Assembly (NCBI GenBank): GCA_028714915.1
Contig: JAQTLL010000005.1
Span: 124,001 to 188,000 of the forward strand
Reading direction: 5' to 3'
Origin: Sulfuricurvum sp.
Lineage (GTDB): Bacteria; Campylobacterota; Campylobacteria; Campylobacterales; Sulfurimonadaceae
DNA: 64,000 nt
Made by a program: the position numbers and the translations under genes. The first letter of the stretch is position 1, and each line of letters starts with the position of its first letter. This document shows positions 9,306 through 18,004 of this stretch, in pieces. The notes under the pieces are model-generated. The model did not search any database. It was not told the DNA's origin and was given only the letters and a program-made list of their open reading frames with translations.

Positions 9306-9881
9306 ATGGCCGAAAAAGAAAAAGAACACCACGAAGAAGGTGCCCCAGAGGGTGGTGAAAAGAAAAAATCAGGGAATATGTTACTGATTATTATCATCGC
9401 GGTTTTATTTCTTATTATTATCATTGGTGGAATTATTGCCTTTATGATGATGGGCAGCCATGAAGAAGAATCTGGAGCGGCAACCCATAAAGAAGCTTCC
9501 GCAAAGGGTGAAGGAAAAGCAGCTGAAAGTGAAGCTCCAGCGGCTGAGAGTGAAGGACACGGTTCATCCGCAACAGAAGTTGGTATTATGTTCCCGCTTG
9601 ATCTTTTCACCGTCAATCTTCTCTCTGAGAGTGGCAGACGCTATTTAAAGGTAGAAATGAACCTTGAATTAGAAGGAGAAGAGTTAGCACTGGAACTTGA
9701 GACAAAGAAACCTGTATTACGCGATATTATTATCCGTATTCTCTCTTCTAAATCTCTCGAAGAGATCTCAACCGTAAAAGGAAAAGAAACACTCAAAGAG
9801 CAGATTGTCTCAGAACTCAATACCCGAGTCAAAGATGGGAAAATTAAAAACGTTTACTTTGTTGATTTTGTCGTCCAATAA
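9306..9881 (+). CDS. fliL: Flagellar basal-body protein FliL
   Basis: A 191-residue inner-membrane protein. A charged cytoplasmic start (about residues 1-25) is followed by one strong TM helix (about 26-49), an Ala/Glu-rich linker (about 55-90), and the conserved periplasmic FliL domain, which begins with FPLDLFTVNL and ends with VYFVDFVVQ. FliL surrounds stator units and supports torque or stator activation. AGGAGC precedes the ATG. The acpS gene begins six bases after the stop. Confidence 0.9.
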   Translation: MAEKEKEHHEEGAPEGGEKKKSGNMLLIIIIAVLFLIIIIGGIIAFMMMGSHEEESGAATHKEASAKGEGKAAESEAPAAESEGHGSSATEVGIMFPLDLFTVNLLSESGRRYLKVEMNLELEGEELALELETKKPVLRDIIIRILSSKSLEEISTVKGKETLKEQIVSELNTRVKDGKIKNVYFVDFVVQ

Positions 9882-9887
9882 TAACGT

Positions 9888-10232
9888 ATGATAGGAATCG
9901 ATCTCATTAAAACAGCTCGGATGAAACGTCTCATAGAGCGTTTTGGTGATCATGCATTACAAAAATTTCTCTGTGCTGATGAGATTGCTCTTGTCAAAAA
10001 TTATTCTACAGCCGCAGGTTTTTGGGCAGCTAAAGAGGCATGTTCAAAGGCTCTTGGGTGTGGGATTGGACATGAATGCGGGTTTCACGATATAATTCTC
10101 TCAAAGTCATCCAGAGGTGCTCCGCAAATTACCTTAACTCCTAAGGTGCAATACACTTTTGCGATTACTCATACTTCTGTATCCATTACCCACGATGGCG
10201 ATTATGCTATCGCTGTCGTTGCATTACAATAA
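9888..10232 (+). CDS. acpS: Holo-[acyl-carrier-protein] synthase
   Basis: A 114-residue enzyme that transfers phosphopantetheine from CoA to acyl carrier protein. Family motifs are GIDLIKTARM (3-12), with the Mg-binding Asp, and WAAKEACSKALGCGI (about 46-60), with the catalytic Glu/Lys. The ending with SITHDGDYAIAVV is also typical. It is in one operon with fliL. Confidence 0.93.
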   Translation: MIGIDLIKTARMKRLIERFGDHALQKFLCADEIALVKNYSTAAGFWAAKEACSKALGCGIGHECGFHDIILSKSSRGAPQITLTPKVQYTFAITHTSVSITHDGDYAIAVVALQ

Positions 10233-10247
10233 ATCAAAAGGAATACT

Positions 10248-10790
10248 ATGCGCAATAACACTCAATGTGAACTCTGTGGAGCAACAGAAAATTTAGAGAT
10301 TTACAATATCGGAGACGGGAGTGACGAACAATCTTTAACTCTTTGTGAAACGTGCCGTACACAAATTGCTGATCCAAAAACCCTTGATGCTGATCACTGG
10401 CGCTGTTTAAATGATTCAATGTGGAGTGAAATACCTGCCGTTGCTGTAATGTCGTATCGTCTCCTTAAAGCATTAGGTGAGTCAGACTTAGTAGATATGA
10501 TGTATTTCGAAGACGATATCAAAGCATGGGCAGATGCCGGATTATTAAAAGTCTCCAATGAAGTTGCTGAGGAAACAGTCGTTCATCGTGATAGTAACGG
10601 AACGATCTTATGCGAAGGCGATACGGTTACTCTTATCAAAGATTTAGAGGTCAAAGGGGCTGGATTTACTGCCAAACGCGGAACCATTGTCAAAAATATT
10701 CATCTCACTGATGATGCCAAATTTATCGAGGGTAAGATCAATGGCACACAAATTGTCCTTGTAGCCGAATATATGAAGAAAAGCAGCTAA
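10248..10790 (+). CDS. PhnA/YjdM-family zinc-ribbon protein
   Basis: A 180-residue protein with an N-terminal zinc ribbon (CELCGA at about 6-11 and CETCRT near 34-39) and the C-terminal PhnA core (SNGTILCEGDTVTLIKDL near 117-134, VKGAGF, and KRGTIVKNI). The family was named for alkylphosphonate genes in E. coli, but phosphonoacetate hydrolysis is not its role in most bacteria and its function is uncertain. AAAGGAATACT precedes the ATG, 15 bases after acpS. Confidence 0.88.
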   Translation: MRNNTQCELCGATENLEIYNIGDGSDEQSLTLCETCRTQIADPKTLDADHWRCLNDSMWSEIPAVAVMSYRLLKALGESDLVDMMYFEDDIKAWADAGLLKVSNEVAEETVVHRDSNGTILCEGDTVTLIKDLEVKGAGFTAKRGTIVKNIHLTDDAKFIEGKINGTQIVLVAEYMKKSS

Positions 10791-10796
10791 CCTCTA

Positions 10797-11075
10797 ATGG
10801 AAGAACTCATTTCAATTCAAAAATATGCTGCACAAAACCGACAAAGCATTCATAATGTTATCAAAAAAACAATGAATGGAGAACTTAAAACGGTTGTCAA
10901 AGAAGAAAATGGGAAGGAAGTTACCTATATTATTGCTTCTTCCGCCGTTAATACTCCAACATTAACGGTAACTTCCTCCGAAGAGAGTGAAATTGATTAC
11001 CAAAAAGAGTATGAATTACTTCACAAAAAGTACCTTATCCTCAAAACAAAATATGAGAAACTTTTAAATACTTAA
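10797..11075 (+). CDS. Small protein with HTH-like start and coiled-coil tail
   Basis: A 92-residue protein of unknown function. The first 45 residues (ISIQKYAAQNRQSIHNVIKKT) look like a short helix-turn-helix of the kind that reads a target site, followed by a basic strand. Residues 66-92 form a charged coiled coil (YELLHKKYLILKTKYEKLL). It follows the PhnA-like gene by six bases and so is co-transcribed. A DNA-binding role is only a guess. Confidence 0.65.
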   Translation: MEELISIQKYAAQNRQSIHNVIKKTMNGELKTVVKEENGKEVTYIIASSAVNTPTLTVTSSEESEIDYQKEYELLHKKYLILKTKYEKLLNT

Positions 11076-11164
11076 GCTAAAAGAAGATGAAATATTAAAA
11101 AATAATAGTCATTTTCTAAAATAAAGAGAATTATGTATAAGAAGAAAGGTTCAAATACTATAGT

Positions 11165-12178
11165 ATGGCAAAAGTAGCTAAAATAATTATCAATCACGAA
11201 TATAATCCTATTAGTATGGATATACTGATGCAAGGAGAAGTAATTCCTTTTGATATTTATATCAAACGTTATAACAATTTTGTAGTCATTATTGAATCAG
11301 GTACAATTTTAGATGAAAATCTTATGAAAAAATTGATAAATCATGAGACAATGTATATTAAATATCATGATTCAGATAAGCTCAACGATTATATGGCTCT
11401 CCACAATTCAATTCCTCCTTTAAATCATTCTAAAAAAATAGCAGATCCGATTTCTGAAGCATTAAATATCACAGAAAAAAGTACACATATTAGTGATTTG
11501 AAACAAAAACTCTTTTTTGTCTATTCAACAACTGCCGAATTAACCCGTTATTTATTTGAAAAAAGAGATGAAAATCTTCACCATGATGCCTTATATGCGT
11601 GTGTGCGTGGAATCATTGATACCCTCAATACTAATATAAATGCAATGCCAATCATTCTAAAATTCATGCCTGAAACCTATACCACACACAATCACAGTAC
11701 CAATGTAGCTTTTTTTGTAACTATTATCGGAAATAAGCTCAAGATGAGTCAAGAAGAGTTGATCGATTTGACTTATGCAGGACTGTTGCATGACATTGGA
11801 AAAATACGGATTGATTCAGTAATTTTAGATAAACCCTCCACTCTAAAAGAGGATGAATTTGAAACGGTCAAACAGCATTCAGTGGCCGGATACGAAATTT
11901 TAGTAAAAAATGGAATTATAAATCAGATTATTCTTCAAGGAGTTAAGCATCATCATGAAAGGCTTGACGGTTCTGGTTATCCTGAGCATCTCCCAGACAA
12001 AATGATCCCTAAAGCCGCTCGTATCATCGGAATGTGTGATACTTTTGATGCTCTGACAACGAAGCGGACTTTTCGAAAAAACTATACGAGTTTTGAAGCA
12101 CTTCTGATGATGAAACGCGATATGAGTACACAATTTGATGAAAGTCTGGTAGATATATTAATCCAAATGCTTCGATAA
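11165..12178 (+). CDS. HD-GYP domain protein (probable c-di-GMP phosphodiesterase)
   Basis: A 337-residue protein. The C-terminal half is an HD-GYP domain with GLLHDIGKI (about 204-212), HHHERLDGSGYPEHLP (about 262-277) and a following DTFDALTTKR stretch, all metal-binding and catalytic features of c-di-GMP phosphodiesterases. The N-terminal 150 residues resemble the beta-rich DUF3391-like input region. No membrane segment is visible. AGAAAGG lies some distance before the ATG at 11165. It is the first of several cyclic-di-GMP/HD-type signalling genes in the window. Confidence 0.9.
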   Translation: MAKVAKIIINHEYNPISMDILMQGEVIPFDIYIKRYNNFVVIIESGTILDENLMKKLINHETMYIKYHDSDKLNDYMALHNSIPPLNHSKKIADPISEALNITEKSTHISDLKQKLFFVYSTTAELTRYLFEKRDENLHHDALYACVRGIIDTLNTNINAMPIILKFMPETYTTHNHSTNVAFFVTIIGNKLKMSQEELIDLTYAGLLHDIGKIRIDSVILDKPSTLKEDEFETVKQHSVAGYEILVKNGIINQIILQGVKHHHERLDGSGYPEHLPDKMIPKAARIIGMCDTFDALTTKRTFRKNYTSFEALLMMKRDMSTQFDESLVDILIQMLR

Positions 12179-12199
12179 AAATTATCAAAACAAAATCTC

Positions 12200-12415
12200 T
12201 CACCCACCCCCTACAAAATCAAGCAGTTCAATTACATCACCATCGTTCAATACAGCACTGCTCCAGCCATCTTTTTTCACAATCTGCATATTGATTGCTG
12301 CTGCCATTACTCGCTCTTCAAGAGCCAAAGAATGGATTACATCATACAGAGTTGAATTCTCGTTTATCTCGCGTATTTCACCGTTTACTTTTACTTGCAT
12401 CGTTGTTCCTAACAC
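12200..12415 (-). CDS. thiS: Sulfur carrier protein ThiS
   Basis: A 71-residue ubiquitin-like protein ending in the required Gly-Gly (DFVGGG), which is adenylated and thiocarboxylated to donate sulfur for the thiazole of thiamine. The internal segments VNGEIREI and ALEERVMAAAIN fit the beta-grasp family. No other thiamine genes are adjacent. Confidence 0.88.
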   Translation of the reverse strand: MLGTTMQVKVNGEIREINENSTLYDVIHSLALEERVMAAAINMQIVKKDGWSSAVLNDGDVIELLDFVGGG

Positions 12416-12416
12416 T

Positions 12417-12920
12417 TTATTTTAACATTTGAGCACTATTCATATTTTTCTTTGCTACTGCAAAATCGTACGGCGTTGCGCCCTCATTATTTTTAACTTT
12501 CGGATCCGCTTTTGCTTTGAGCAAAAAATCAACCACTAAATCATTTCCGCTAAACGCTGCTTGATGCAATGGGCTGATTCCTTCATTATTGACCAAATTA
12601 ACATCCGCACCGTTCATCACCACAAATGTCGTCAGTTCCAAGTTTTTTTTCTTAATTGCTAAAATCAATGGAGTATTGCCTTTAAAATCTTGAAAATTTA
12701 TATCTGCTCCCTGAGAGAGCAAAAACTTCGCCATCGGAATATCACCCAGTTTAATCGCAACATGCAAAGGGCTCAAACCCGCTTGATTAGGTTCATCCAC
12801 TTTATGCGTAACTGCCAAATATTTTTTTACTTTTTCACTATTTCCCTCATACACAGCATCATGCAATTGTGTTGCATTAATCGATAAAGTCCCTATTAGA
12901 AATAACAAAATAAATTTCAC
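12417..12920 (-). CDS. Exported ankyrin-repeat protein
   Basis: A 167-residue protein with a signal peptide (MKFILLFLIGTLSINATQ) and four ankyrin repeats covering the rest: AGLSPLHVAIKLGD, KGNTPLILAIKKKN, EGISPLHQAAFSGN and EGATPYDFAVAKKN at about 33-residue spacing. It probably acts in the periplasm as a binding scaffold; the partner is unknown. It lies one base upstream of thiS and three bases downstream of the methyltransferase gene, in the same minus-strand operon. Confidence 0.85.
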   Translation of the reverse strand: MKFILLFLIGTLSINATQLHDAVYEGNSEKVKKYLAVTHKVDEPNQAGLSPLHVAIKLGDIPMAKFLLSQGADINFQDFKGNTPLILAIKKKNLELTTFVVMNGADVNLVNNEGISPLHQAAFSGNDLVVDFLLKAKADPKVKNNEGATPYDFAVAKKNMNSAQMLK

Positions 12921-12923
12921 TTT

Positions 12924-13913
12924 TTACCCTTGCGTAAACCGTATCATCTTAAACCGCTCCCCCATCAGAGAAGGAGTTATGAGAATTTTAACTTTTTCGA
13001 GTTCTTGGACATAGATTTCATCACTGACATTTTCTTTGAGTATTGAGAACAAATCCAAAATTCCCATTTCAACCAATGCCACTAACTGCGTTACAAATTG
13101 AATACATTTCATCCCTTGCGCTTCAAAGGCATCTCGTACATGCGAAAAATTCACATCATAGGTAATGTCAGTCATTCCAAATACCTCATCTAAAACTAAA
13201 TCTTCATCAAATAGCGGTGTTACTTGGTGCTCTTGGTAAACACGTATCGAAAAATCACTGCGCGCTTCCAATTCACCATAATCGAAACTCATAAATTCAA
13301 ATTTTGGAACACTCTCGACCATTGACTGTGCAAAAGATTCGTATCCTGCCGCGATTTCCCCACGATCTTTTTTATACTTTAAAGCATGTTCGGCACACTC
13401 AGGTGATTCCATATCAAAGAGTATTTTACCCTCAAACATGCGACCTATCTTCCCTTTATAGAAAAGTTCGCACGCAAACGCATCAAAGATTTCATTGGCA
13501 ATAAAAAAGGCGCATGACGTCTCTATTTCACGTACATCGTGATAATGTTCCAGTGTAACGGCAGTTCCGAAAGAGTCAGCAAAATAACGTCTCTGCTGAT
13601 CTTGAAGCGGGTCAAAACGCTCAATAATACCAAAACGGAGAGTCTCCAGTAACGCAGGGCGTAGCGTATGTAGAAATTCAATAATATCGGCAAGGAGATA
13701 GCCATGATGGGCACCAATTTCACAAATAAGCGCGTCATGAGTTAAAAAGCCTTCATCAATTCGCTTAATAATATGGCCGGCAATCGCTCCTCCAAAAAAT
13801 TTGGAGGTACTCACTGCGGTATAGAAGTCCCCTTTTTTACCAATTGGTCGATAGGTGCCGTAATAGCCGTTTTCCCCATACAGCCATTCATTCATATAAC
13901 TGCTAAAAAGCAC
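12924..13913 (-). CDS. MidA/NDUFAF7-family SAM-dependent methyltransferase
   Basis: A 329-residue protein of the family that includes mitochondrial NDUFAF7 (MidA), an arginine methyltransferase for complex I assembly. Signature stretches are GKKGDFYTAVSTSKFFGG (about 25-42), ICEIGAHHGYLLADI (the SAM loop, about 63-77) and FIANEIFDAFACELF (about 136-150). Its ATG abuts the argD stop (13914), so expression is coupled. The substrate in bacteria is not established. Confidence 0.82.
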   Translation of the reverse strand: MLFSSYMNEWLYGENGYYGTYRPIGKKGDFYTAVSTSKFFGGAIAGHIIKRIDEGFLTHDALICEIGAHHGYLLADIIEFLHTLRPALLETLRFGIIERFDPLQDQQRRYFADSFGTAVTLEHYHDVREIETSCAFFIANEIFDAFACELFYKGKIGRMFEGKILFDMESPECAEHALKYKKDRGEIAAGYESFAQSMVESVPKFEFMSFDYGELEARSDFSIRVYQEHQVTPLFDEDLVLDEVFGMTDITYDVNFSHVRDAFEAQGMKCIQFVTQLVALVEMGILDLFSILKENVSDEIYVQELEKVKILITPSLMGERFKMIRFTQG

Positions 13914-15092
13914 TTACAGATTCTCCATCGCTTTCTCTAGTCGCACAAATCCCTCATCAATATTTGCCTTAGTAATCGTAAGCGGAGGGAGAAAACGCAG
14001 CGTATTGCGCCCTGCTTTGAGAACAATCACCCCATGATTACGTGCACTATTAATGATTTTACCCAATGTATCGGCATCAACAACACGCAATCCGCGCATC
14101 AGTCCAAATCCTACATGTCCTTGGAATACGGCAGGATGTTTTTGAGCAAACGCTTCCAATGCCGTTTCAAAATAGATTAACGTCTCATCCAGTTCACCGC
14201 TGACTTTTAGTTCTTCGAGAATATCAAGAACTTCATTCGCAGCAGCCGTAGAGAGATAATTCCCCCCAAACGTTGAACCATGATCTCCAGGGGCAAAAAT
14301 ATCAAGGCGATTAGTCATTACGACACCGATTGGAACACCGCCGCCTAACCCTTTGGCGAGAGTAATAACATCAGGTTCAATCCCATACAAATTGGAGGCT
14401 AAAAACTCACCCGTACGGTAAATTCCCGTCTGAACTTCATCCACCATTAACAAAATATTATGCGATTTAAGCAACTTTGCCAAGACTTGTACCTTTGCCA
14501 AATCCAGCGGCTGAACTCCGCCTTCCCCTTGTACCAGCTCAATCATCACCGCAACCGTATGCTCATCCAACAGCGATTCAATCTCATCAATATTTTTAGC
14601 GTACACAAAACCATCGGGGAAAGGTCCAAAATAGTTGTGCATCAATTCTTGACCCGTTGCTTTAAGTGCGGTAATCGTACGTCCGTGAAAGGAGTGTTCG
14701 AGTGTAATAATTTTATATCGCTTGGCTTCTCCATCTACTTCTCCAAATTTGCGGGCAATTTTAATCGCCCCTTCATTTGCCTCAGCACCACTGTTACCAA
14801 AAAAACATTTCATGTTATAACCGCTAAGCTCTACAATTTTTTTGGCACACACAGCTTGCGGCTCAATGTAATACAAATTAGAGACATGAATAATTTTAGA
14901 AACTTGGTCACATATTGCTTTGGTTAGGCGATCATTGGAATGTCCCACACTGCACACCGCGATTCCTGCAGCAAAATCGATATACTCTTTCCCTTCACTG
15001 TCGACTAAAATCGCATTTTTACCTTCCACGAAACTGATAGGCTGACGACCATACGTGGGAAGGACATACTGTTCAAAATTACTTGTTATCAT
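13914..15092 (-). CDS. argD: Acetylornithine aminotransferase
   Basis: A 392-residue class III PLP-dependent aminotransferase of arginine biosynthesis; it may also serve lysine synthesis as N-succinyl-DAP aminotransferase. Features are GNSGAEANEGAIKIAR (about 99-114), the HSFHGRTITALKATGQ segment, LMVDEVQTG with the PLP-ring Asp, and TLAKGLGGGVPIG with the PLP lysine. The start overlaps the end of the upstream oxidoreductase gene by 14 bases. Confidence 0.93.
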   Translation of the reverse strand: MITSNFEQYVLPTYGRQPISFVEGKNAILVDSEGKEYIDFAAGIAVCSVGHSNDRLTKAICDQVSKIIHVSNLYYIEPQAVCAKKIVELSGYNMKCFFGNSGAEANEGAIKIARKFGEVDGEAKRYKIITLEHSFHGRTITALKATGQELMHNYFGPFPDGFVYAKNIDEIESLLDEHTVAVMIELVQGEGGVQPLDLAKVQVLAKLLKSHNILLMVDEVQTGIYRTGEFLASNLYGIEPDVITLAKGLGGGVPIGVVMTNRLDIFAPGDHGSTFGGNYLSTAAANEVLDILEELKVSGELDETLIYFETALEAFAQKHPAVFQGHVGFGLMRGLRVVDADTLGKIINSARNHGVIVLKAGRNTLRFLPPLTITKANIDEGFVRLEKAMENL

Positions 15093-16827
15093 TTTTTTCT
15101 ACCTTTATTTTAAATTCTTGATATACCGCATTTTCACCTTCAAAACTAAGAAGGCTTGGGGTCAACACATTCACTTCGGGCGTTCCTGTATAAATCAACG
15201 CACAATCATGTCGAAGTCTACTATCATAATGGACAACAAGAGAAATAGATCCTACTTTATTGCTCACTTTCACCGTTTCACCCTCATCAAATCCACATTC
15301 AGGATGCAAAAAGATCTCTTTTTCACGGTGGAATTGTGAATTTAATGACCGTAGTGATTTAGGTGTAATTAAAAATAACCCTTCATCATCTCTAAAGCTC
15401 AAATCCACCTCATCCATAAACTCAAATTCACCCGAATTGGTTGCAAATCCATCTCCATAGGGAATATTAGGACGATTTTTCTTGAGGCTAACGCCATCAA
15501 TACTCTCCATTTGCTCACTTAGCATCTCTAAACACTCTTCTTCACCAGGAAGCAAGAGATTAAAATGATCACTTAACAACTTCGAGAGAGCATACTCTGA
15601 AATTCCGATTTCACTTTTGCATAATTTTGACATCTTTTGAAGAGTAAAATCACCATACGATGCACGAATATCATTTTTTTCTAAAAATGTTTTTGCCGGA
15701 ATAACTAAATTCGATGCATATGAAGTTTCATTTTCATACAAACCAAAATAGATTTTAAATTCCGTATTTGCAAACTCTTCACGTACTTTAGCAGAGTTTG
15801 GCATTTGAGCAAGCGGATTTCCACCTTGGACAAATACTGTTTCAAAATTGGAAAAATTTATCGTTGGAAAAGGTACACTTTTATGCATTGAAATAAAAGG
15901 AAGGGTCAATCCCTCTTTCGATGAACCTAAAAAGCTCACACCGCACCCACGTTTACCGAATAATCCCAAAAGTGCTGCAAATCCATCAATGGCACGCACC
16001 GCATCCGAACCATTTTGATATTTTTGAACACCGACTCCTACTAAAATCACCGTCTTTTTTCCATGAATAAGTTCTAATATCGAACCAATCTGCCCCAGTG
16101 TCACGTCAATGGCATCTAAAGTTGCTTTAATCCTCACGGTTTGCGTCAGTTCATAAAATTCCTCATATTCACTTGCATGTTTTTCTAAAAATTCTTTATC
16201 GTGCATCCCTTCGATAACAGTAAACCGTGAGAGCAATAATGCTAAATGGATATCACAATGAGGCTTAATTTGGATATGAATATCAGCATTTTGCGCCAAT
16301 GATGTTTTTATAGGGTCGATAACGATAATTTTCTTATTTTTTAAAAACGGCAACAAATGGGAATGCGTAGTATGAGGATTTTTTCCCCAAACTATCACTA
16401 CTTCGCACTCATCAATCATGGAAGGAGAGAGCGGATAATTCACTCCGCGTCCTGCTAGAATTCCAGCCTCTCCTGCACCATCGCATAGTGAACCTCGCGT
16501 CCCTGTAGCACCCATTTGACCAAAGAAATGATCCATCGAGCGCTGCATAAGAGCTATATTTCCGCTTCCTCTATAAAAAAGTGTTTTTTCAGCTTTGGCT
16601 GTTTGTAATCTCTGCAATAGAATCTCTATCGCCTCATTCATTGTAATTATTTTTCCATTATAACGTGGCTGAGAAAGGCGTTGGAAACCATTAAAATGAT
16701 TTAAATGAGGACACAAATACCCTTGCGTTACAGGATGCGTTTTATCCCCTTTAATCTTGCCATTAACGTCCACAAAAATACGACAAGCATCATAACAATC
16801 AAGCGGACAAGCAGTTGTTTGACCCAT
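15079..16827 (-). CDS. Molybdopterin oxidoreductase (formate dehydrogenase-like)
   Basis: A 582-residue Mo/W-bis-MGD enzyme of the DMSO reductase superfamily. The N-terminus carries the [4Fe-4S] cysteine pattern C7-x3-C11-x3-C15 with a fourth Cys in GYLCPHLNHF. The segment RGSLCDGAGEAG near residue 110 places a cysteine where the metal ligand normally sits. VVIWGKNPHTTHSHLLPF and FVQGGNPLAQMPNSA are the typical MGD-binding segments. There is no Tat signal, so it is likely cytoplasmic. At 582 residues it is shorter than respiratory FdhA. The substrate is unknown; it shares an operon with argD. Confidence 0.85.
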   Translation of the reverse strand: MGQTTACPLDCYDACRIFVDVNGKIKGDKTHPVTQGYLCPHLNHFNGFQRLSQPRYNGKIITMNEAIEILLQRLQTAKAEKTLFYRGSGNIALMQRSMDHFFGQMGATGTRGSLCDGAGEAGILAGRGVNYPLSPSMIDECEVVIVWGKNPHTTHSHLLPFLKNKKIIVIDPIKTSLAQNADIHIQIKPHCDIHLALLLSRFTVIEGMHDKEFLEKHASEYEEFYELTQTVRIKATLDAIDVTLGQIGSILELIHGKKTVILVGVGVQKYQNGSDAVRAIDGFAALLGLFGKRGCGVSFLGSSKEGLTLPFISMHKSVPFPTINFSNFETVFVQGGNPLAQMPNSAKVREEFANTEFKIYFGLYENETSYASNLVIPAKTFLEKNDIRASYGDFTLQKMSKLCKSEIGISEYALSKLLSDHFNLLLPGEEECLEMLSEQMESIDGVSLKKNRPNIPYGDGFATNSGEFEFMDEVDLSFRDDEGLFLITPKSLRSLNSQFHREKEIFLHPECGFDEGETVKVSNKVGSISLVVHYDSRLRHDCALIYTGTPEVNVLTPSLLSFEGENAVYQEFKIKVEKNDNK

Positions 16828-16917
16828 AAAATGCCCCCTTTCACTATTATTGATACTAATTTATAATTTTACAGTGATATGGCTTTAGTTTTTAGTAAAA
16901 AAAAGCTTCAGTTTAGA

Positions 16918-16923
16918 TATGAT
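16918..16923 (+). promoter_or_regulatory. -10-like box before cheV
   Basis: TATGAT lies 28 bases before the cheV ATG, preceded by runs of T at roughly helical spacing. The nearest divergent gene starts at 16827. Confidence 0.4.
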
Positions 16924-16951
16924 AAACACAAGAAAATAGTTGAGGGTGAAG

Positions 16952-17911
16952 ATGTCTCTTTTAGAACACGTAGATGGGGCCACTAACCTGGCAAAAAATA
17001 ATGAAGTACAGCTTTTAATCTTTAAAATAGATGCCGCACAAACGTCTGCTTATTATGCCATTAATGTTTTTAAAACACGAGAAGTCGTTGAAGCAAAACA
17101 TCACCTTCTGACACTCATCCCCTCAGCTCATCCATTATTAGAGGGAACTATCGTTTTACGCGGTCTTCAAATTCCTATTCTCAATCTCCCAAAATGGCTT
17201 GGCGCAGAACTCCCCGCCGAAAAGAAAAAACTTTCTAATCTTCTTATTTGTGATTTTAATGGAATTATTATCGGTATACGAATTATGTTTGCCTATCGCG
17301 TCATCAAGAAAAATTGGAATGAGATGCACGCCCCCGATAGTTATCGGCTTGGTGAAGATGGATTAATAATTAACGACACCCGCTTGGATGATGGCAGTTT
17401 GTGTTTGATATTGGATTACGAAAAACTTCTTGCAGATGTGATTCCGCAAGCAATGGTAAACATATCAGCATCTTCCTCAAATCTAGTCAACATACTCATT
17501 CCCGAAAAGCTAAAAAATGGAACGGTTTTAATTGCCGAAGATTCTAAAACAGCACAACGCCATTTACGTCAAGTTTTTATAAATGCCAATCTCTCCTATC
17601 AAATATTTAATAATGGTAAAGAACTTATAGATTTTGTAAATGCTCATCCAAACCCTTCTTCCATACCTGCCATTATTACCGATATCGAAATGCCGGAAAT
17701 GTCAGGATTTACTGTCGTTCGTCAGCTAAAAGCTAACCCACTTACAAAAGCAATCCCTGTTATCGTCAACAGTTCTATGACGGGTGAAAACAATAAACGT
17801 GAAGCAGCGGCTTTGGGAGCGGATGGATTTATTGATAAAACAAAAAGTGAGAATATTATCCCGCTTATTATAAGCAAGATGGAAGCTACCAAGCAAGCAT
17901 TACTAAATTAA
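16952..17911 (+). CDS. cheV: Chemotaxis coupling protein CheV
   Basis: A 319-residue protein with an N-terminal CheW-like domain (about 10-165), which links receptors to CheA, and a C-terminal receiver domain (about 190-310). The receiver has the acidic pair in IAEDSKTAQRH, the phospho-acceptor Asp in ITDIEMPEM, and a Lys in DGFIDKTKS. Campylobacterota often carry several CheV proteins. A TTG start four codons upstream is possible, but GAGGGTGAAG sits directly before the ATG at 16952, so the ATG was preferred. Confidence 0.92.
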   Translation: MSLLEHVDGATNLAKNNEVQLLIFKIDAAQTSAYYAINVFKTREVVEAKHHLLTLIPSAHPLLEGTIVLRGLQIPILNLPKWLGAELPAEKKKLSNLLICDFNGIIIGIRIMFAYRVIKKNWNEMHAPDSYRLGEDGLIINDTRLDDGSLCLILDYEKLLADVIPQAMVNISASSSNLVNILIPEKLKNGTVLIAEDSKTAQRHLRQVFINANLSYQIFNNGKELIDFVNAHPNPSSIPAIITDIEMPEMSGFTVVRQLKANPLTKAIPVIVNSSMTGENNKREAAALGADGFIDKTKSENIIPLIISKMEATKQALLN

Positions 17912-17918
17912 ATATTCT

Positions 17919-17987
17919 GCCTCGAAAGAGGCAAGCTTTAGTGCCTTAGCGGCAAGCGTAGCCAAACGGGGCTTTGCTCCGTTTGGC
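17919..17987 (+). repeat. REP-like palindromic repeat, copy A
   Basis: The element begins with the hairpin GCCTC-GAAA-GAGGC (17919-17932), continues with a GCTTTAGTGCCTTAGC segment, and ends with a strong hairpin whose 9-base arms are 17961-17969 and 17979-17987 (GCCAAACGG/CCGTTTGGC). It lies between the convergent cheV and pycB genes. A clearly related copy in the opposite orientation lies at 19862-19920, on the other side of pycB. The hairpins could end transcripts from both sides, though there is no adjoining T-run. Confidence 0.75.
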
Positions 17988-18004
17988 GCTCAAAAGAATG
18001 TATT

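Noticed and set aside
14460..14927. A 155-codon plus-strand frame inside argD.
   Set aside because: It is antisense to a certain gene with conserved PLP motifs; the frame is an artefact of codon bias.
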